Positions 1 through 11,265 of a DNA stretch of 64,000 nt are shown in pieces; the first letter of the stretch is position 1; each line of letters begins with the position of its first letter. The stretch is from Chamaecyparis obtusa (taxonomy: Eukaryota > Streptophyta > Pinopsida > Cupressales > Cupressaceae). Made by a program: the position numbers and the translations under genes. Below the pieces are notes generated by a model. It made no database searches. It saw only the letters and a list, made by a program, of their open reading frames with translations, and was not told the DNA's origin. The stretch covers positions 62,001 through 126,000 of the forward strand of contig BSBK01008428.1 in assembly GCA_027943335.1 (NCBI GenBank), read 5' to 3'.

Positions 1-79
1 AATATTGGGTGATGGAAGCTATAGAAAATATTGGTAATGAATTGGGATTCTTCGTAGGTGTAGAAGAAATTTATCTTAT

Positions 80-112
80 GGGTGACCTCACAATAGTGGG
101 TTACACTTTTTT
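80..112 (+). repeat. Left terminal inverted repeat
   Basis: This is the left 33-bp TIR of the 992-bp element. It pairs with 1039-1071, with four mismatches at positions 5, 7, 9 and 10. The inner 23 bases are identical. Confidence 0.9.
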
Positions 113-1038
113 AGACATGCTAATTTTTGCTGAAATGATACAATTTTTAATAAAATATCATTATTTAAGCCTTGAGAGGTTCAATTTGAAGGAATTAATT
201 AGAAATGGTTAGCTCAAAGCCTCTTAGATAAAAAAATCATTGATATAACATATATACTCCTCATGCATACCTACAATGGAGTCTCCTTCCCACCTATTAA
301 AATGATCATAAAAAATCACTTCGACTTTATCTTTTGGAAGATCAAATGAATCCATTCGAAAAACCTATCTATGTAGTAAGGTACTACTGAGAAAACTATT
401 TCCAATTATTATAATGTTAATATATATTAAGTTTATTATGATTTTGTATTTTAGTTTTACTAAACATAGATATTTCACAATATCTCCACCTCTACGTTCG
501 ATGCTTATGGAAAAATAGTGAATGAGAGAAAAAAAATTCTAAAAAATATCTATGCCCTAGGGATTGAAGCTATCTTTTTATCAAAAAAAATAAAATAAAA
601 TTGGACAAATACACAAAAAGTTATAAGCTATGTAGCCAAGGTATGTCAAAATTACGGCTTAGTCAACTTTGAATGTTAATAAAATATTAAATAATCATGA
701 TAATGTTAAAAAAAAAATTGCATGCCCTCCATATGGATGTTAAAAAACTAAATTTGAAAGAATCACATTGATATCTATTTTAGAAAAAAAGTTATGCTCT
801 ATAAAAATAATGTAACTCTTTGAAAATGACGTTTTTAGCAACATACCAATTTTTGTGGGAGAAAGGAAAAACCAATCAAATCAATTAAAAAATAAAAATA
901 AAAAATATATTCAAAATCTAGATAGAAAATCCTAAAAGTCTATTTTACTTCATCTTCTGATTCTTAACGGTTTAACGACAATATGCATTCGAATCTAAAA
1001 TTTTTATTCAAAATTTAGAGTACAGTGTCCGTTCAGGC

Positions 1039-1071
1039 AAAAAAGTGTAACCCACTATTGTCGGTTGACCC
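1039..1071 (-). repeat. Right terminal inverted repeat
   Basis: This is the right 33-bp TIR of the 992-bp element, the inverted partner of 80-112. It is followed directly by the TTAT duplication at 1072-1075. Confidence 0.9.
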
Positions 1072-2639
1072 TTATACAAAATGAAATGGAATTTCTAGGA
1101 TCTATGTCTACAGAAACCATAATGTGAAATCGTTGCCCAATTTTGAGATTATTATAAAAAAAAGTGTAGTGAAATAAAAAAAAATCATTTGGTAATAACC
1201 TAAGAGGTGGAAACCACATCCTAGGCCCATGCTTCTTTGCCAAGTACTCTAAGTATATAAATCATAATAAAAACTATCTCTCATTTTTAAATGAAACCAT
1301 TTTGGTAACCAATTAGGATAAAGGAAAAGGAATTTTGCATACTATAGTAATGGAAGCCAATAGCAAAAAGAGAAAACATTTTGGCACTAGTTAGATTATA
1401 GAGGACCATACTAATAATTATCAACAAAGGTAGTGGCAAGGGATAAAATAGATGGCTAGCTATTAAAGAAGGAAATGCGCAAAAAAGTTGTAAGGTAGTT
1501 ATTAGGGCTAGTGAAGGAAGTTTCTCTACTCAAAGAAATAGTAAAGATCCAATTAAATAAAGTGACATGTGTCACCATAACTCTCATTAGGAAGCATAAC
1601 ATAAAATCCCCCTATCTTAAAATTCTTAAAGATGCAAAAAATGTTGGCTTGTTCCAAATCCAATTTTAGACAATGAAGGTAGCAAGGGGATCTTTGAGGT
1701 AGAGGTAGAAATAGGTAATTTTTAGTCTTTTTCAAATGAATGGATTTCAAAATTTCAGGCTATTTGTGAGATCATGTGCATCTTTGAGGAAGAGAATAGG
1801 TACTTGGAGAAGAAGTTGGACCAATCCAATGAGACAATGGGGAGAAATCAAATTTCTCTAGAAGAGATGATAGAAAAAGGGGAAATAGAAAATTAGGGGA
1901 TTGCTCTCCTATTCACAAGAAATGATATTGACTCTAGACCAAGAGTTATTGGAATTAGAAAGTTGAAGTAATGCAAATACAAGAGGCTTTAGGATGTTTT
2001 CCAGTCATATGGAATTTAGAGGTGGTTAAATTTCAGAGGCTTGAAGCGGGAAGTTATTGGATTGGGGGAAAGATAAGTTTTGTTATAAATCAGAATTTTC
2101 TTTTGGTCAATGCTTATTGTCATATTTATTATCTAGAAAAGAAGAACATTTAGGCATACATTGATATGTTTTCGGATTATTATCCTCATATGCTTAAAAT
2201 AATTGGAGGAGAATTTAGAGATATTCTATGTACTCAAGATAAGAGAGGAGGTTTATCAAGAGTACGTTGGTCTCAAAAATATTTTAGAGAATGTGTTAAT
2301 AGAAATAGCCTTCTTGAGATTGACCTTGGAGAGGAAATTTTCACTTGGAACAACAAATGCCTTCCATTCAGTGGTTTTTTTACTGGAAACTATTTTAAAA
2401 TAGGTGAATTGCAGGGGTTGGCCGTGATGGGAAATTGGCGAATAGTATTATTATGAGAAGTGGTCAGATCACCTCATTTTCATGTTGTATTTATCCCATG
2501 GCCAATTTATTCACCACCTTTTGGTTGAAATGGTCATACTATGATTTATTTTTTTGCATCCAAATCATACATAGTTTGAATATTTGTTAGTCATAATTTC
2601 ATTGATAATTTCTAAATGAATGTGATAGGGAGGATCTCC

Positions 2640-3300
2640 TGAGAACTACTCCTAGTTCTTCACCAAGTATCTTCTGAGACTTCTTAGGGCTTCTTCTCTC
2701 TTATACCACTTTAGGAGGTCTCAATACTCTATCCTCCAACTCATCTAGATCTTCCACTACCAATTCAAGATGCTTACACTTCCATAAGTTTCCTTTTGAA
2801 CTCTCCAAGGCCAGTTCATCTATCAATATTCTAGCCCTTTCTAGTTCACCTTGCAAGATTATAGGACTTGTAAATTATTCAATTCATTCACCAAACACTC
2901 ATTCTTGTTAAATCAATGAATTCATTCTCTCATCATTTACAAGATTCCTAGTTTTTAGGCCTAATAGGTCTCTAGTAGCCCTATTTTTGGGGTTTTTGGG
3001 ATTTAAAACCAAAAACTTACACACAACCCCATGAACCCATTGGTGATCTAGATACCCTTTTCAAAGACCCTAAAGATTATTTTGGTCTTAATGTTCAAAC
3101 TATCAGTACACTTTCCAAACCCTAACTGGCTCTTTTTGGAAGGAAACAAACAAGTCTTCAATCCTTTTATTCCAAATCCAGCCAAATAGATTAAAAAATC
3201 TTCCACCTCATAACCAACACTCTGTATGAACCTATCTAGCATCTCCAATCCATTTGATTCATTCATCCAATCTGCTCTTGCAAGTTATAAGCCATTGTTC
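2640..3300 (-). pseudogene. Coiled-coil coding remnant next to LTR-a (copy 1)
   Basis: Read on the minus strand, this degenerate stretch lies just downstream of LTR-a. Readable pieces include SNGLEMLDRFIQSVGYEVED (3160-3260) and, in another frame, a highly charged stretch like LERARILIDELALESSKG and VVEDLDELEDRV near 2740-2850, which looks like a coiled coil. The same block recurs at 7610-8190, 37073-37500 and 41839-42540, always between LTR-a and an antisense LINE. It could be the gag start of the LTR-a element or a captured host fragment. I do not recognise it. No intact frame survives. Confidence 0.4.
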
Positions 3301-3321
3301 TCTTGCTTCCTAGTCGGGCTA

Positions 3322-4205
3322 TGGAAGAGCTCTCCTAGGGAAAGAGTTTAAAATTTACAAACACCAATTACAGAACCCTAGAAAAAAAGAAAACTATTTT
3401 ACAAAGACTCCATTTTCATTCCCCCAAGGGCCAAGTGATTTCCACAATAGGAACTCAAGATGGAGCCATTTTAACTATGTACACCATGTCTAGTCCAAAG
3501 ACTCGGAACTAGGAACAAGAATTTATTTACCTAAATAAACTTTAAAAATTCAAACCATTTCACACAATAAAATAAAATGATGAACCCTAACTATCATAAA
3601 GAAAATATTTTCTAATTCAATCTATCAAACTCGAATGGAAACCAAATTCAAGAACACGATAAATGAACCTTAAACAGTCAAAATGATTGGTATTGGAAAT
3701 CATGTCAAAATGGTGCAAAACTTCGTACAATTTTTAGAAGGACCTTAAATATGTCCATCGTCCATGTTTAAACAAATTTCTCCAACCTATAACTACTTTA
3801 GGGAAATTTTTCTCCTTTTTCCCAAATATTGTCATGCAACATTGAAAAGTTGCAAAAGTTGCTCTAGCAACTTTTTGATCTCTTACATTTTTGTCCCTTA
3901 CAATGAGGTCACCCAATCTATGGGTTCCAAAAGACATATAGAAACTGCCTAGACATTCCTATAGCCAAATTAAGACATTTGATGCACTCTTGGTGCCATT
4001 CTCCACACTATGCAACTTTTGGCTTACATGGAAACTTTGGCCCAACACATAAATAACTGTGCCAACTTGGAGAAGGTAACATAACCAACTATGAATACTC
4101 ACCTATTGGACTCTAAAATAGGCCTTATTCACACCCTAGCCCTTATAGGATCAAACAAGACAAAATTTGAGGGTTGAAATCACCTAATCCCTAGGTGCTC
4201 CAGCA
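3322..4205 (-). mobile_element. LTR-a (884 bp) of a chromodomain Ty3/gypsy element
   Basis: On the minus strand it starts at 4205 with TGCTGGAGCACC, preceded by a polypurine tract (GTGGGGAGAATG), and ends at 3322 with GAGAGCTCTTCCA. A TATA-like ACATATTTAAGG lies near 3745-3755. A near-perfect palindrome (arms AAAAGTTGCT / AGCAACTTTT, 3854-3875) lies about 100 bp upstream of it. Four near-full-length relatives of 883-887 bp at 16673, 36190, 40952 and 56651 define the ends. Confidence 0.75.
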
Positions 4206-4680
4206 ACATTCTCCCCACATGAAAAGATTTAAGGTCACATTAGGTGATGAGAGTGAAAGATAAATTCCTAACTTCTTTAAATCACCTTTAGGTACCCAAG
4301 TATCTTCTACTTCATGAATATGTTTCCATTTGATCAGGTGTTCCATGTAATTTCTATGTCTAGTCTTCTTGGCAATCCTTGGATCTAACACCTTCTAACA
4401 ATTTCAAGTCATTTAACATCTCTTCAATGTGATATTCATCCTTACTTTCCTCAATATTGGGACCTTTGTAAGGTATGGGATCTACCACACTGAAAATAGT
4501 AGACAAAGATATATCTTCTGGTATGTTTATCTTGTATGCATCATTTGCATATTTGGCTAGTATCTTACATCGACCAATCCTTCTCATTTGAAATTTTTAG
4601 GTACTCTTTTTTAAAGTCTTTCTTTGTTCAAATGTACTAGTACCAAATCCCTGACTTCAAACTTCACATCTCTCTTCTTA
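4206..4680 (-). pseudogene. Gypsy integrase C-terminus plus chromodomain, remnant
   Basis: This is the pol end of a chromovirus-type Ty3/gypsy element. On the minus strand the frame reads RRIGRCKILAKYANDAYKIN (integrase C-terminal SH3-like fold), then NYMEHLIKWKHIHEVEDTWV (chromodomain), and ends just before LTR-a. The frame is broken near 4375. At 4680 it is cut by the tandem repeat of the following LINE. Chromodomains of this class steer integration to heterochromatin, but this copy is dead. Confidence 0.75.
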
Positions 4681-4932
4681 TTTATTTTGAAAATATCAAT
4701 AAGATTGGTGATGCTATTTTATAATTATCTCTTTAGGCTAAACAATTATTATATATTATATATATTTTTAATTATTAAATACAAGTGAAAATTTAAAATA
4801 TATTTGTTATTTATTTTGAACATATCAATAAGATTGGTAGATGCTATTGTATAATTATCTCTATAGGCTAAATAATTATTATATATATACTATATATTTT
4901 AAATCAAGTTAAAGTTAAAATATATTTGTTAT
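4681..4932 (+). repeat. Two ~125-bp AT-rich LINE 5' monomers
   Basis: Two direct repeats occur here (4681-4810 and 4811-4932). Each begins TTATTTTGAA.ATATCAATAA and ends AAAATATATTTGTTAT. The same repeat precedes the LINE heads at 33380-33797 and 50121-50518, and lies inverted at 40190-40455. See the finding on LINE monomers. Confidence 0.8.
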
Positions 4933-7520
4933 TATTGAAATAAAAGGTCAATGCTTCAATTTCATTAAATTTATGAAATATGATATCTATAATTTTTTTG
5001 CATCAATGACCGACATTGAATGTGGTCATGCCTAATCTAGGCAAGATGACTAGCTACCAGGTCATGAAGCAGGCAGTGAGCGATGGAGGAAATCATGGGA
5101 GGCAAAAATCCCTTCATTCGCCACAGGGGAAAACAAAATTCCCTTAGGAAATAGAGGCTTGGTTGCTAAATAAAAGAGATGTGAACATTATGAAAGGAAG
5201 TTTATAGGCAGGAAAGAGACCCATAAGTAAAAAGGAAAAATCTATTTCCAAATTCAAATTCAATAAAGAAAATCCAAAGAATAGGTTTGAGAAGAATTAA
5301 TAAGGTAATGAGGTCAAAGCCATAAGGGTTTGAGAAGAATCAACAGGGGAATCAACAAGGAAATTTCAAATTCAATAAAAAAAACCATCATCATCATTAA
5401 CTCGGAAATCCTCAATCCAACATGGGATCATGTACAATGGTGTGGTCTATTTGACAAATGATGCAGTGAAAAATATCAAGAGAAGTTGATGGAGTGGTGG
5501 TTGACCACCTTTCTAGGGCAAGTGAGTATCAAACCCATAGGATACAACTTCTTCATTATAGATTATATGAATTGATTTATCAAAAGGGAAATTATGTATG
5601 CAAAGAATCTTTTTTTTTAAGGATTTATTTTTTATTGTGTTGACTAGAAGACAATTAAAATAAAAATTCCTAGATGGATCAAAATTTAAAAATTTCCTTA
5701 TAAATATTGGGTAATGGAAGTTGTAGAAAAGATTGGTAACGAATTTGGATTCTAAATAGGCGTAGAAGAAAGTATTTTCTATAAAAAATAAAATGGGATT
5801 TATAGGACCTATGTCTACACAAACCATAATGTGAAATCTTTGCCCAATTTTGAGATTATTATAAAAAATAAAGTGTAGTGATATTTTAAAAAAAATCATT
5901 TCATAATAACCTGAGAGGTGGAAACCACATCCTAGGTGCATGCTTCCTTGCCAAGTACTCTAAGTATAAATATCATAATAAAAAATATCTCTCATTTGTA
6001 AATGAGAACATTTTGGTAAGAAATTAGGACAAAGGAAAAGGAATTTTGCATACTATAGTAATGGAAGCCAATAGGAAAATGAGAAATTTTTTTGGCATGA
6101 GTTAGAATATAGAGGACCGAACTAATAATTATCAACAAAGGTAGTGGCTAGGGATAAAATAGATGGCTAGTTCTTAGAGAAAGAAATGCGCAAAAAAGTT
6201 GTAGTAGTTATTAGGGCTAGTGAAGGAAGTTTCTCTACTCGAAGAAATAGCAAAGATTCAATTAAATAAAGTGACATGTGGCATCATAACTCTCATTAGG
6301 AAGGATAACATAAAATCCCCATATCTTTAAATTCTTAAAGATGCAGAAAATGTTGGCTTGTTCCAAATCCAATTTTAGACTATGAAGGTAGCAAGGGGAT
6401 CTTTGAGCTAGAGGTAGAAACTGATAATTTTAGTCTTTCTCAAATGAATGGATTTCAAAATTTGATGCTATTTTTGAGATCATGTCCATCTTTGAGGAAG
6501 AGAATAGGTACTTGGAGAAGAAGTTGGACCAATCCAATGAGACAATGGGGAGAAATGAAATAGAAAATTAGGAGATTAATCTCCTATTCACAAGAAATGA
6601 TATTGACTCCATACAAATAGAGAAGTTAGGTATCCTCAAGATAGCCTCCAACAAAATCTACCTTTTCTTGGAAAGGATTCAATCAAAAAAGTTAGAAGGA
6701 AACCATTATCAAAACTAAGTAACAAAAATGGGGAAGTTGAGGGGTAGCTCAAAATAGAGTCTCTTTTGGAAGCAAGGAAGGACATCCACCTTCCTAAGGA
6801 GCCATGAGGCTCCTATTTTGGAATGTTAGGGGCCTAAATTCCCCTAACTAGAGGCGCTTGGTCGATTGAATGATAGGATTGACTAGGGTATAAATAGTTC
6901 TAATACAACAATCTAAAATTATTAGAGGATAAATAGAGGCTTCCACCAAGAGTTATAGGAATTAGAAAGTTGAAGTAATGCAAAAAGAAGAGGCTTCAGG
7001 ATTCTTTCCAATCATATGGAATTTGAAAGTGGTTAAATTGAGAGGCTTGAAGTTGGAATTGGTATAAACTAGAATTTATTTTGGTCAATTCTTATTGTCA
7101 TATTTATTGTCTAGAAAAGAAGAACCTTTAGGGAGACATTGATATTTTTTTGGATTATTATCTCCATATGCTTAAAATAACTGGATGAGAATTTAGTGAT
7201 ATTCTATGTACTCAAGATAAGAGAGGAGGTTTATCAAGAGTGCGTCGATCTCAAAAATATTTTAGAGAATGGGTTAATAGAAATAGCCTTCTTGAGATTG
7301 ACCTTGGAGAGGAAATTTTCACTTGGAACAACAAATCTCTTCCATCTAGTGGTTTTTTTATTGAAAAATATTTGAAAATAGGTGAATTACAGGAGGCAGC
7401 CATGTTGGGAAATTGGAAAATAGTATTAATATGAGAAGTGGTTGGATCACCCCATTTTCATGCTATATTTATCCCATGGCCACTTTATTCACCACCATTT
7501 GGTTGAAAAAATCATACTAT
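4933..7520 (+). mobile_element. LINE (L1-type) remnant, copy L2, with ORF1 and ORF2 start
   Basis: This is the longest LINE copy. The head is at 4933-5100. ORF1 remnants (about 5100-6720) include a DUF4283-like region near 5480-5870, reading like IGYNFFIIDY, then KIPRWIKI, then IGNEFGF, and a coiled coil near 6480-6560. ORF2 begins near 6804 with MRLLFWNVRGLNSPN, the classic N-terminal motif of APE-type endonucleases. It continues through DKRGG and SQKYFREWVNRNSLLEIDL (7240-7330) to ITPFSC-like decay near 7450. Many stops and frameshifts are present. The reverse transcriptase is absent, so the copy ends in the endonuclease near 7500, where the coiled-coil remnant follows. Confidence 0.8.
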
Positions 7521-7609
7521 GATTTATTTTTTCGCTACCAACTCATACATGGTTTGAATATTTATTAGTCATAATTTCACTAATAATTTCTAAATGAATG
7601 TGATAGGGA

Positions 7610-8190
7610 GGCTCTCCTAAGAACTACTCCTAGTTCTTAACCAAGTCTCTTCTAAGAATTCTTAGGGATTCTTCTCTTTTATAATCCTACCACTTTAGGA
7701 GGTCTCAATACTCTATCCTCCAACTCATCTAGAGCTTCCACTACCAATTCAAGATGCTTACACTTCCATACTTCCCTTTGAACTCTCCAAGGTGAGTTCA
7801 TCTAACAATATTCTAGCCCTTTCATGATCACCTTGAAGGATTATAGGGCTTGTAAATTATTCAATTCATTCACCAAAAAACCATTCTTGTTAAATCAATG
7901 AAGTCATTCTCTCAACATTTCCAAGATTCCCAATTTTTAGGCCTATTAGGCCTAATAGGTCACTAGTAGCCCTATGTTTGGGGTTTTTTGGATTCAACAC
8001 AAAAATATTACACACAACCCCATGAAATCATTGGTGATCTAGATACCCTTTTCGAAGACCCTAAAAATTTTGTTGGTGTTAATGTGCAAACTGTCTGTAC
8101 ACTTTCCAAACCCTAACTGGTTCTTTTTGCAAGGAAACAAAGTAGTCTTCAATCTTTTTATTCAAAATCCACCCAAATGGATTCAACAAT
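7610..8190 (-). pseudogene. Coiled-coil coding remnant next to LTR-a (copy 2)
   Basis: This is a second, more decayed copy of the block at 2640-3300, on the minus strand and with the same flanks. At 8190 it is joined to the middle of LTR-a, so a deletion removed the boundary that is still present at 3300-3322. Confidence 0.4.
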
Positions 8191-8672
8191 CCTCCAATTT
8201 TCAAAAGGACCTTAAATATGTCCATCCTTCACATTTAAATTGATTTCACCAACCCATAACTAGTTTAGGGAAAATTTTCTCCTTTCGTCCAAATATTATC
8301 ATGCAACATTGAAAAGTTGCAAACGTTGCTCTACCAACATTTTGCATCTCTTACAGTTTTGTCCATTACAATGAGGTGACCCAATCTATGGGTTCCAAAT
8401 GACATATGGAAACTACCTAGACATTCCTATAACCAAAGGAAGATATTTGATGAACTCTTGGTGCCATTCTCCACACTATGCTCTTTTGGCTTACATGGAA
8501 ACTTTGGGCCAACACATAAATAGTTGTGCCAATTTGGAGAAGGTAACATAACCAACTAAGAATAGTCACCTATTGGACTCTCAATTGGTCCTTATTCACA
8601 CCCTAGCCCTTATAGGATCAAACAAGCCAAATTTTGAGGGTTGAAGTCACCTATCCCCTAGGTGTTGTTGCA
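8191..8672 (-). mobile_element. LTR-a, partial (promoter-proximal half)
   Basis: It starts on the minus strand at 8672 (TGCAACAACACC after GGGGAGAATGG) and runs to the TATA-like TTTAAGG at 8203-8212, where it is cut off. The palindrome upstream of the TATA is degenerate here (about 8332-8351). The counterpart in A' (36190-37072) is full length, so this deletion happened after the duplication. Confidence 0.7.
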
Positions 8673-9261
8673 CCATTCTCCCCACATGAAAAGAGATCAA
8701 GTCACATTAGGTGACAAGAGTGCAAGATCAACTCCTAACTTCTTTAAATAACCTTCAGGTAACCAAGTATCTTCCACTTTTGGAATATATTTCCATTAGA
8801 TCAAGTGTTCCATGTAATTCCTATGTGTATTTTTCTTAAAAATCCTTGAATCTTACACCTTCTTTGTTGTAGGCTTAGGTGGGGAAGGTAATTTCAATTC
8901 AATGATCATCTCTTCAATGTTAGAGCCATCCTTAATTTCCTCTAGAATGGGACCTTTGTAAGGTATTGGATCTACCACATTAAAAAAAGTAGACAAGATA
9001 TGTCTTCTTCTATGTTTATCTTGTATGCATCATTTCCATATTTGGCCAGTATCTTACATGGACCAATCTTTCTCATTTGTAGTTTTTTAGGCACTCTTTT
9101 CTAAATTTTTTCTTTTTTCAAATGTACTAGTACCAAATCCCCCACTTCAAACTCCACATATCTATTCTTTTCGTCCATTCTAACCTTTATTTTCTTGGTA
9201 TTCTCTATTAGAGTTTGTTTGACCTTCTCATGGATCCATTTCATGGATTGGTAAAGTCCTC
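8673..9261 (-). pseudogene. Gypsy integrase C-terminus plus chromodomain, split by LTR-c
   Basis: On the minus strand the integrase C-terminal region reads SMKWIHEKVKQTLIENTKKI and KNRYVEFEVGDLVLVHLKKE (9101-9245), followed by chromodomain traces towards 8690. At 9261/9262 the frame is cut by the start of LTR-c. Intact relatives continue the integrase here (GGTAAAGTCCTC|ATCATTTCC at about 18140). Confidence 0.7.
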
Positions 9262-10604
9262 TGTCATGCCCAAAAATTAGGGAAAAGGCACACATAATTC
9301 TTTTTTTTAAAGCACAAAACACCAACCACACACTAAGGTACACTCTCAACTCAAAAATGAACGCATTGACTAACACAAGTTGAATTAAAAGGGGGTTCAT
9401 GGCATGCGTTGGCTTTCCAACATCCCTTGTTTGTCAGACTACACTAGCCAAAGGAAACCCTAGCTAAGTTTAGCATGATAATATAAAAAGGGAATTAACC
9501 CAAGTCAAAAATCCAAATTAAGAGAATTTAATAAGGTCAACATTTAGGTCATCAAAACCTAGGGGTTCAATTGAAGATGAACAAATCAACATGTTCAATC
9601 GTAGCCCTAATGGACTCTAACAGATACCAGGTAACCATTTAGGGTTAAATACAAAATTCAATTTAATGGGTGAAAAGAGCTAATGTAATCATAAAAAATC
9701 AAACCTAACAAGAAACTAGGGTTATCACACTATTAATAATTAAAATATAATCATGTTCAATTAAATGAAAAAATTAATAACATAACCTTGATTAAAATAT
9801 AATTTATTTAATGTTCATTAAACATTAATATTATTCCAACTAAGGGATTAACATATTTAAAAATTATAATTACTAAATCAAAATATTATTATAATTAAGG
9901 ATAAATAATTTACCTAGGTCCCTCCTAGTATTTATAAATTATTTATTTCTCCAATAATTCAAATATTAAGAGAAAATAGTAAAGGATCATAAATTTAAAA
10001 TAATTAAATAATTTCCTAAGCTTAAATAAATCATTAATGAAGTTCAAATAACATTAAAATATAATAATTCAAAAATCTCAGATCTCAAATCTCAAAATAA
10101 TAATAAAATATTAAAAAGGCCCATTAAATAAATATCCAACATTACAAAGTTCAAAAATAAATCAAAATAACCATTTAATGGCCAAATATTTTAAAAGTCC
10201 AATTAAGGAATCTTGAGATTTAAAAATATAAAATAAATAATATTTTAAAAATTAGAATTTCAAAAGAGAAGTGAAAAAGTTAATCATATTAAATACTAAT
10301 AACCAGTATTAAATTTGGTAATTCAGAATTAAATAAAATTTAAAAAATTACTTTGGCTCCATAGGCTAAACCTAACCCTAATTTCAAAATTAGGGTTTGG
10401 CCCAAAAATAAAACATGTCCAAAACCCTAAATTCTCCATTTTTGGTTTTGCAAGTTGGCCATGAGCACTTGAATAAAAAGAAAAGGGCAGTATCCACACA
10501 AGTATACAAGGGCATATATACACACACAAGTGTGTCTATACTCTCATATATACTTGTGTATATATTCATAGCATGAAACTACAACAATGGAGGATAAAAG
10601 AAAT
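9262..10604 (+). mobile_element. LTR-c, solo-like LTR of about 1.34 kb
   Basis: It starts TGTCATGCCC, a terminus common in plant gypsy LTRs, and interrupts a chromodomain integrase remnant. It is AT-rich with no coding frame of its own. Near 10320-10560 lie AACCCTAATTTC and an imperfect CA/TA-rich stretch. The end near 10604 (AAATTCA) is set by where homology to 48703-49088 stops. No target duplication was found, so the right edge may be a deletion. In the second segmental copy LTR-c is broken into pieces at 35391-35603, 43329-43385 and 48703-49088. Confidence 0.55.
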
Positions 10605-10605
10605 T

Positions 10606-10917
10606 CAATGAATGTGGTCATGGATAATCTATGGGCAAGATGACTAGCTACTAGGTCATGGAGTAGGTGGCGAGCGATGGAGGAAATATGGGAGGCAAAA
10701 CTCCATTCATTCACCATAGGGGGAAAAAAAAATTCCCTTGGGAAATAGAGGCTCAGTTGCTAAATGAAAGATATGTGAACATTCTCAAAGGAATTTGATA
10801 GGCAAGAAAGAGACCCATAAGTGAAAAGGAAAAATCTATTTCTAAAATCAAATTCAATAAAGAAAATCCAAAGAATGGGTTTGAGAAGAATCAATAAGGG
10901 AATGAGGTCAAAGCCAT
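10606..10917 (+). mobile_element. LINE 5' head fragment
   Basis: This fragment matches the LINE head at 5010-5320 (AATGAATGTGGTCATGG, then GGGTTTGAGAAGAATCAATA). It ends abruptly at about 10917, where gypsy integrase sequence on the opposite strand begins. The same junction exists at about 50910. Confidence 0.7.
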
Positions 10918-11235
10918 TAATGTCTTCTTTACTTTCTCATGTAACTCTTTCATGGATTGAGAAAAGTCTTTAGCATGGCCATTGATTCCTTCATATCCCT
11001 TTAAGTCTCTAAGCTCAAGAACTCCTCTTGGATATAATCTATACACCACTTCAAATGGACTCCTTCCTGTAGTCCTATTGGTACTGTCATTGTAAGAAGA
11101 TTCTTCTTGGGAAATGACTTGTTCCCATCCCTGTCCATACTCTTTGGTCAAACATCTCAATAAGTTACCGAGTACCCTGTTAATGACATCTATCTGTCCA
11201 TCCATTTGAGGATGATAGGTAGAGCTATGAGACAA
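10918..11235 (-). pseudogene. Gypsy integrase core, C-terminal part
   Basis: The minus-strand frame begins STYHPQMDGQIDVINRVLGN, the last third of a Ty3/gypsy integrase catalytic core. The third acidic residue, normally Glu in a QTEVVN-like motif, is Asp here (QIDVIN). It continues into the C-terminal region (SMKELHEKVKKTL) and is then cut by the LINE head at 10917, so the chromodomain and 3' LTR are missing. A frame break near 11240-11265 separates it from the upstream integrase part. Confidence 0.8.
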
Positions 11236-11265
11236 ATTGGCTCCTACCTTCCTTCAGAGGGTCTT

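Larger units (their letters stand above)
80..1071. mobile_element. Non-autonomous TIR DNA transposon, 992 bp
   Basis: This AT-rich, non-coding insertion is bounded by imperfect 33-bp terminal inverted repeats at 80-112 and 1039-1071. The left end starts GGGTGACCTCACAATAG, and the inverted right end starts GGGTCAACCGACAATAG. The two repeats agree at 29 of 33 positions. The flanking TTAT (76-79 and 1072-1075) is a target-site duplication of 3-4 bp. The homologous LINE copy at 34468-34560 reads straight through (ATCTTATACAAAATG) with a single TTAT, so it is the empty site. A short TTA/TTAT duplication and GGG termini suggest a PIF/Harbinger-like MITE, but no transposase is present and the superfamily is unproven. 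Confidence 0.85.
1..2520 (+). mobile_element. LINE (L1-type) remnant, copy L1, interrupted
   Basis: This is a decayed non-LTR retrotransposon reading on the plus strand. Bases 1-79 and 1076-1930 are ORF1 remnants: a DUF4283-like stretch (reading like IGNELGFFVGVEE, typical of plant LINE ORF1) and a coiled-coil stretch near 1770-1880 (CIFEEENRYLEKKLDQ). Bases 1940-2520 are the start of ORF2, an APE-type endonuclease, with readable pieces VNAYCHIYYLEKKN, DKRGG, ITWNNK-like and a SDH-like motif near 2465. Compared with copy L2 (4933-7520), about 350 bp around 1945 are missing, which removes the ORF1/ORF2 junction and the first endonuclease motif. Stops and frameshifts occur throughout. No reverse transcriptase domain is present, so the 3' part is lost. 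A 992-bp element sits inside at 80-1071. Confidence 0.75.

Noticed and set aside
1553..1750. Repeated minus-strand frame also at 35022-35219
   Set aside because: It is antisense to LINE ORF1 and is conserved only because the segments are duplicated.
10329..10529. Minus-strand 66-codon frame also found at 48823-49011
   Set aside because: It lies inside LTR-c, has no domain, and its conservation is explained by the segmental duplication.
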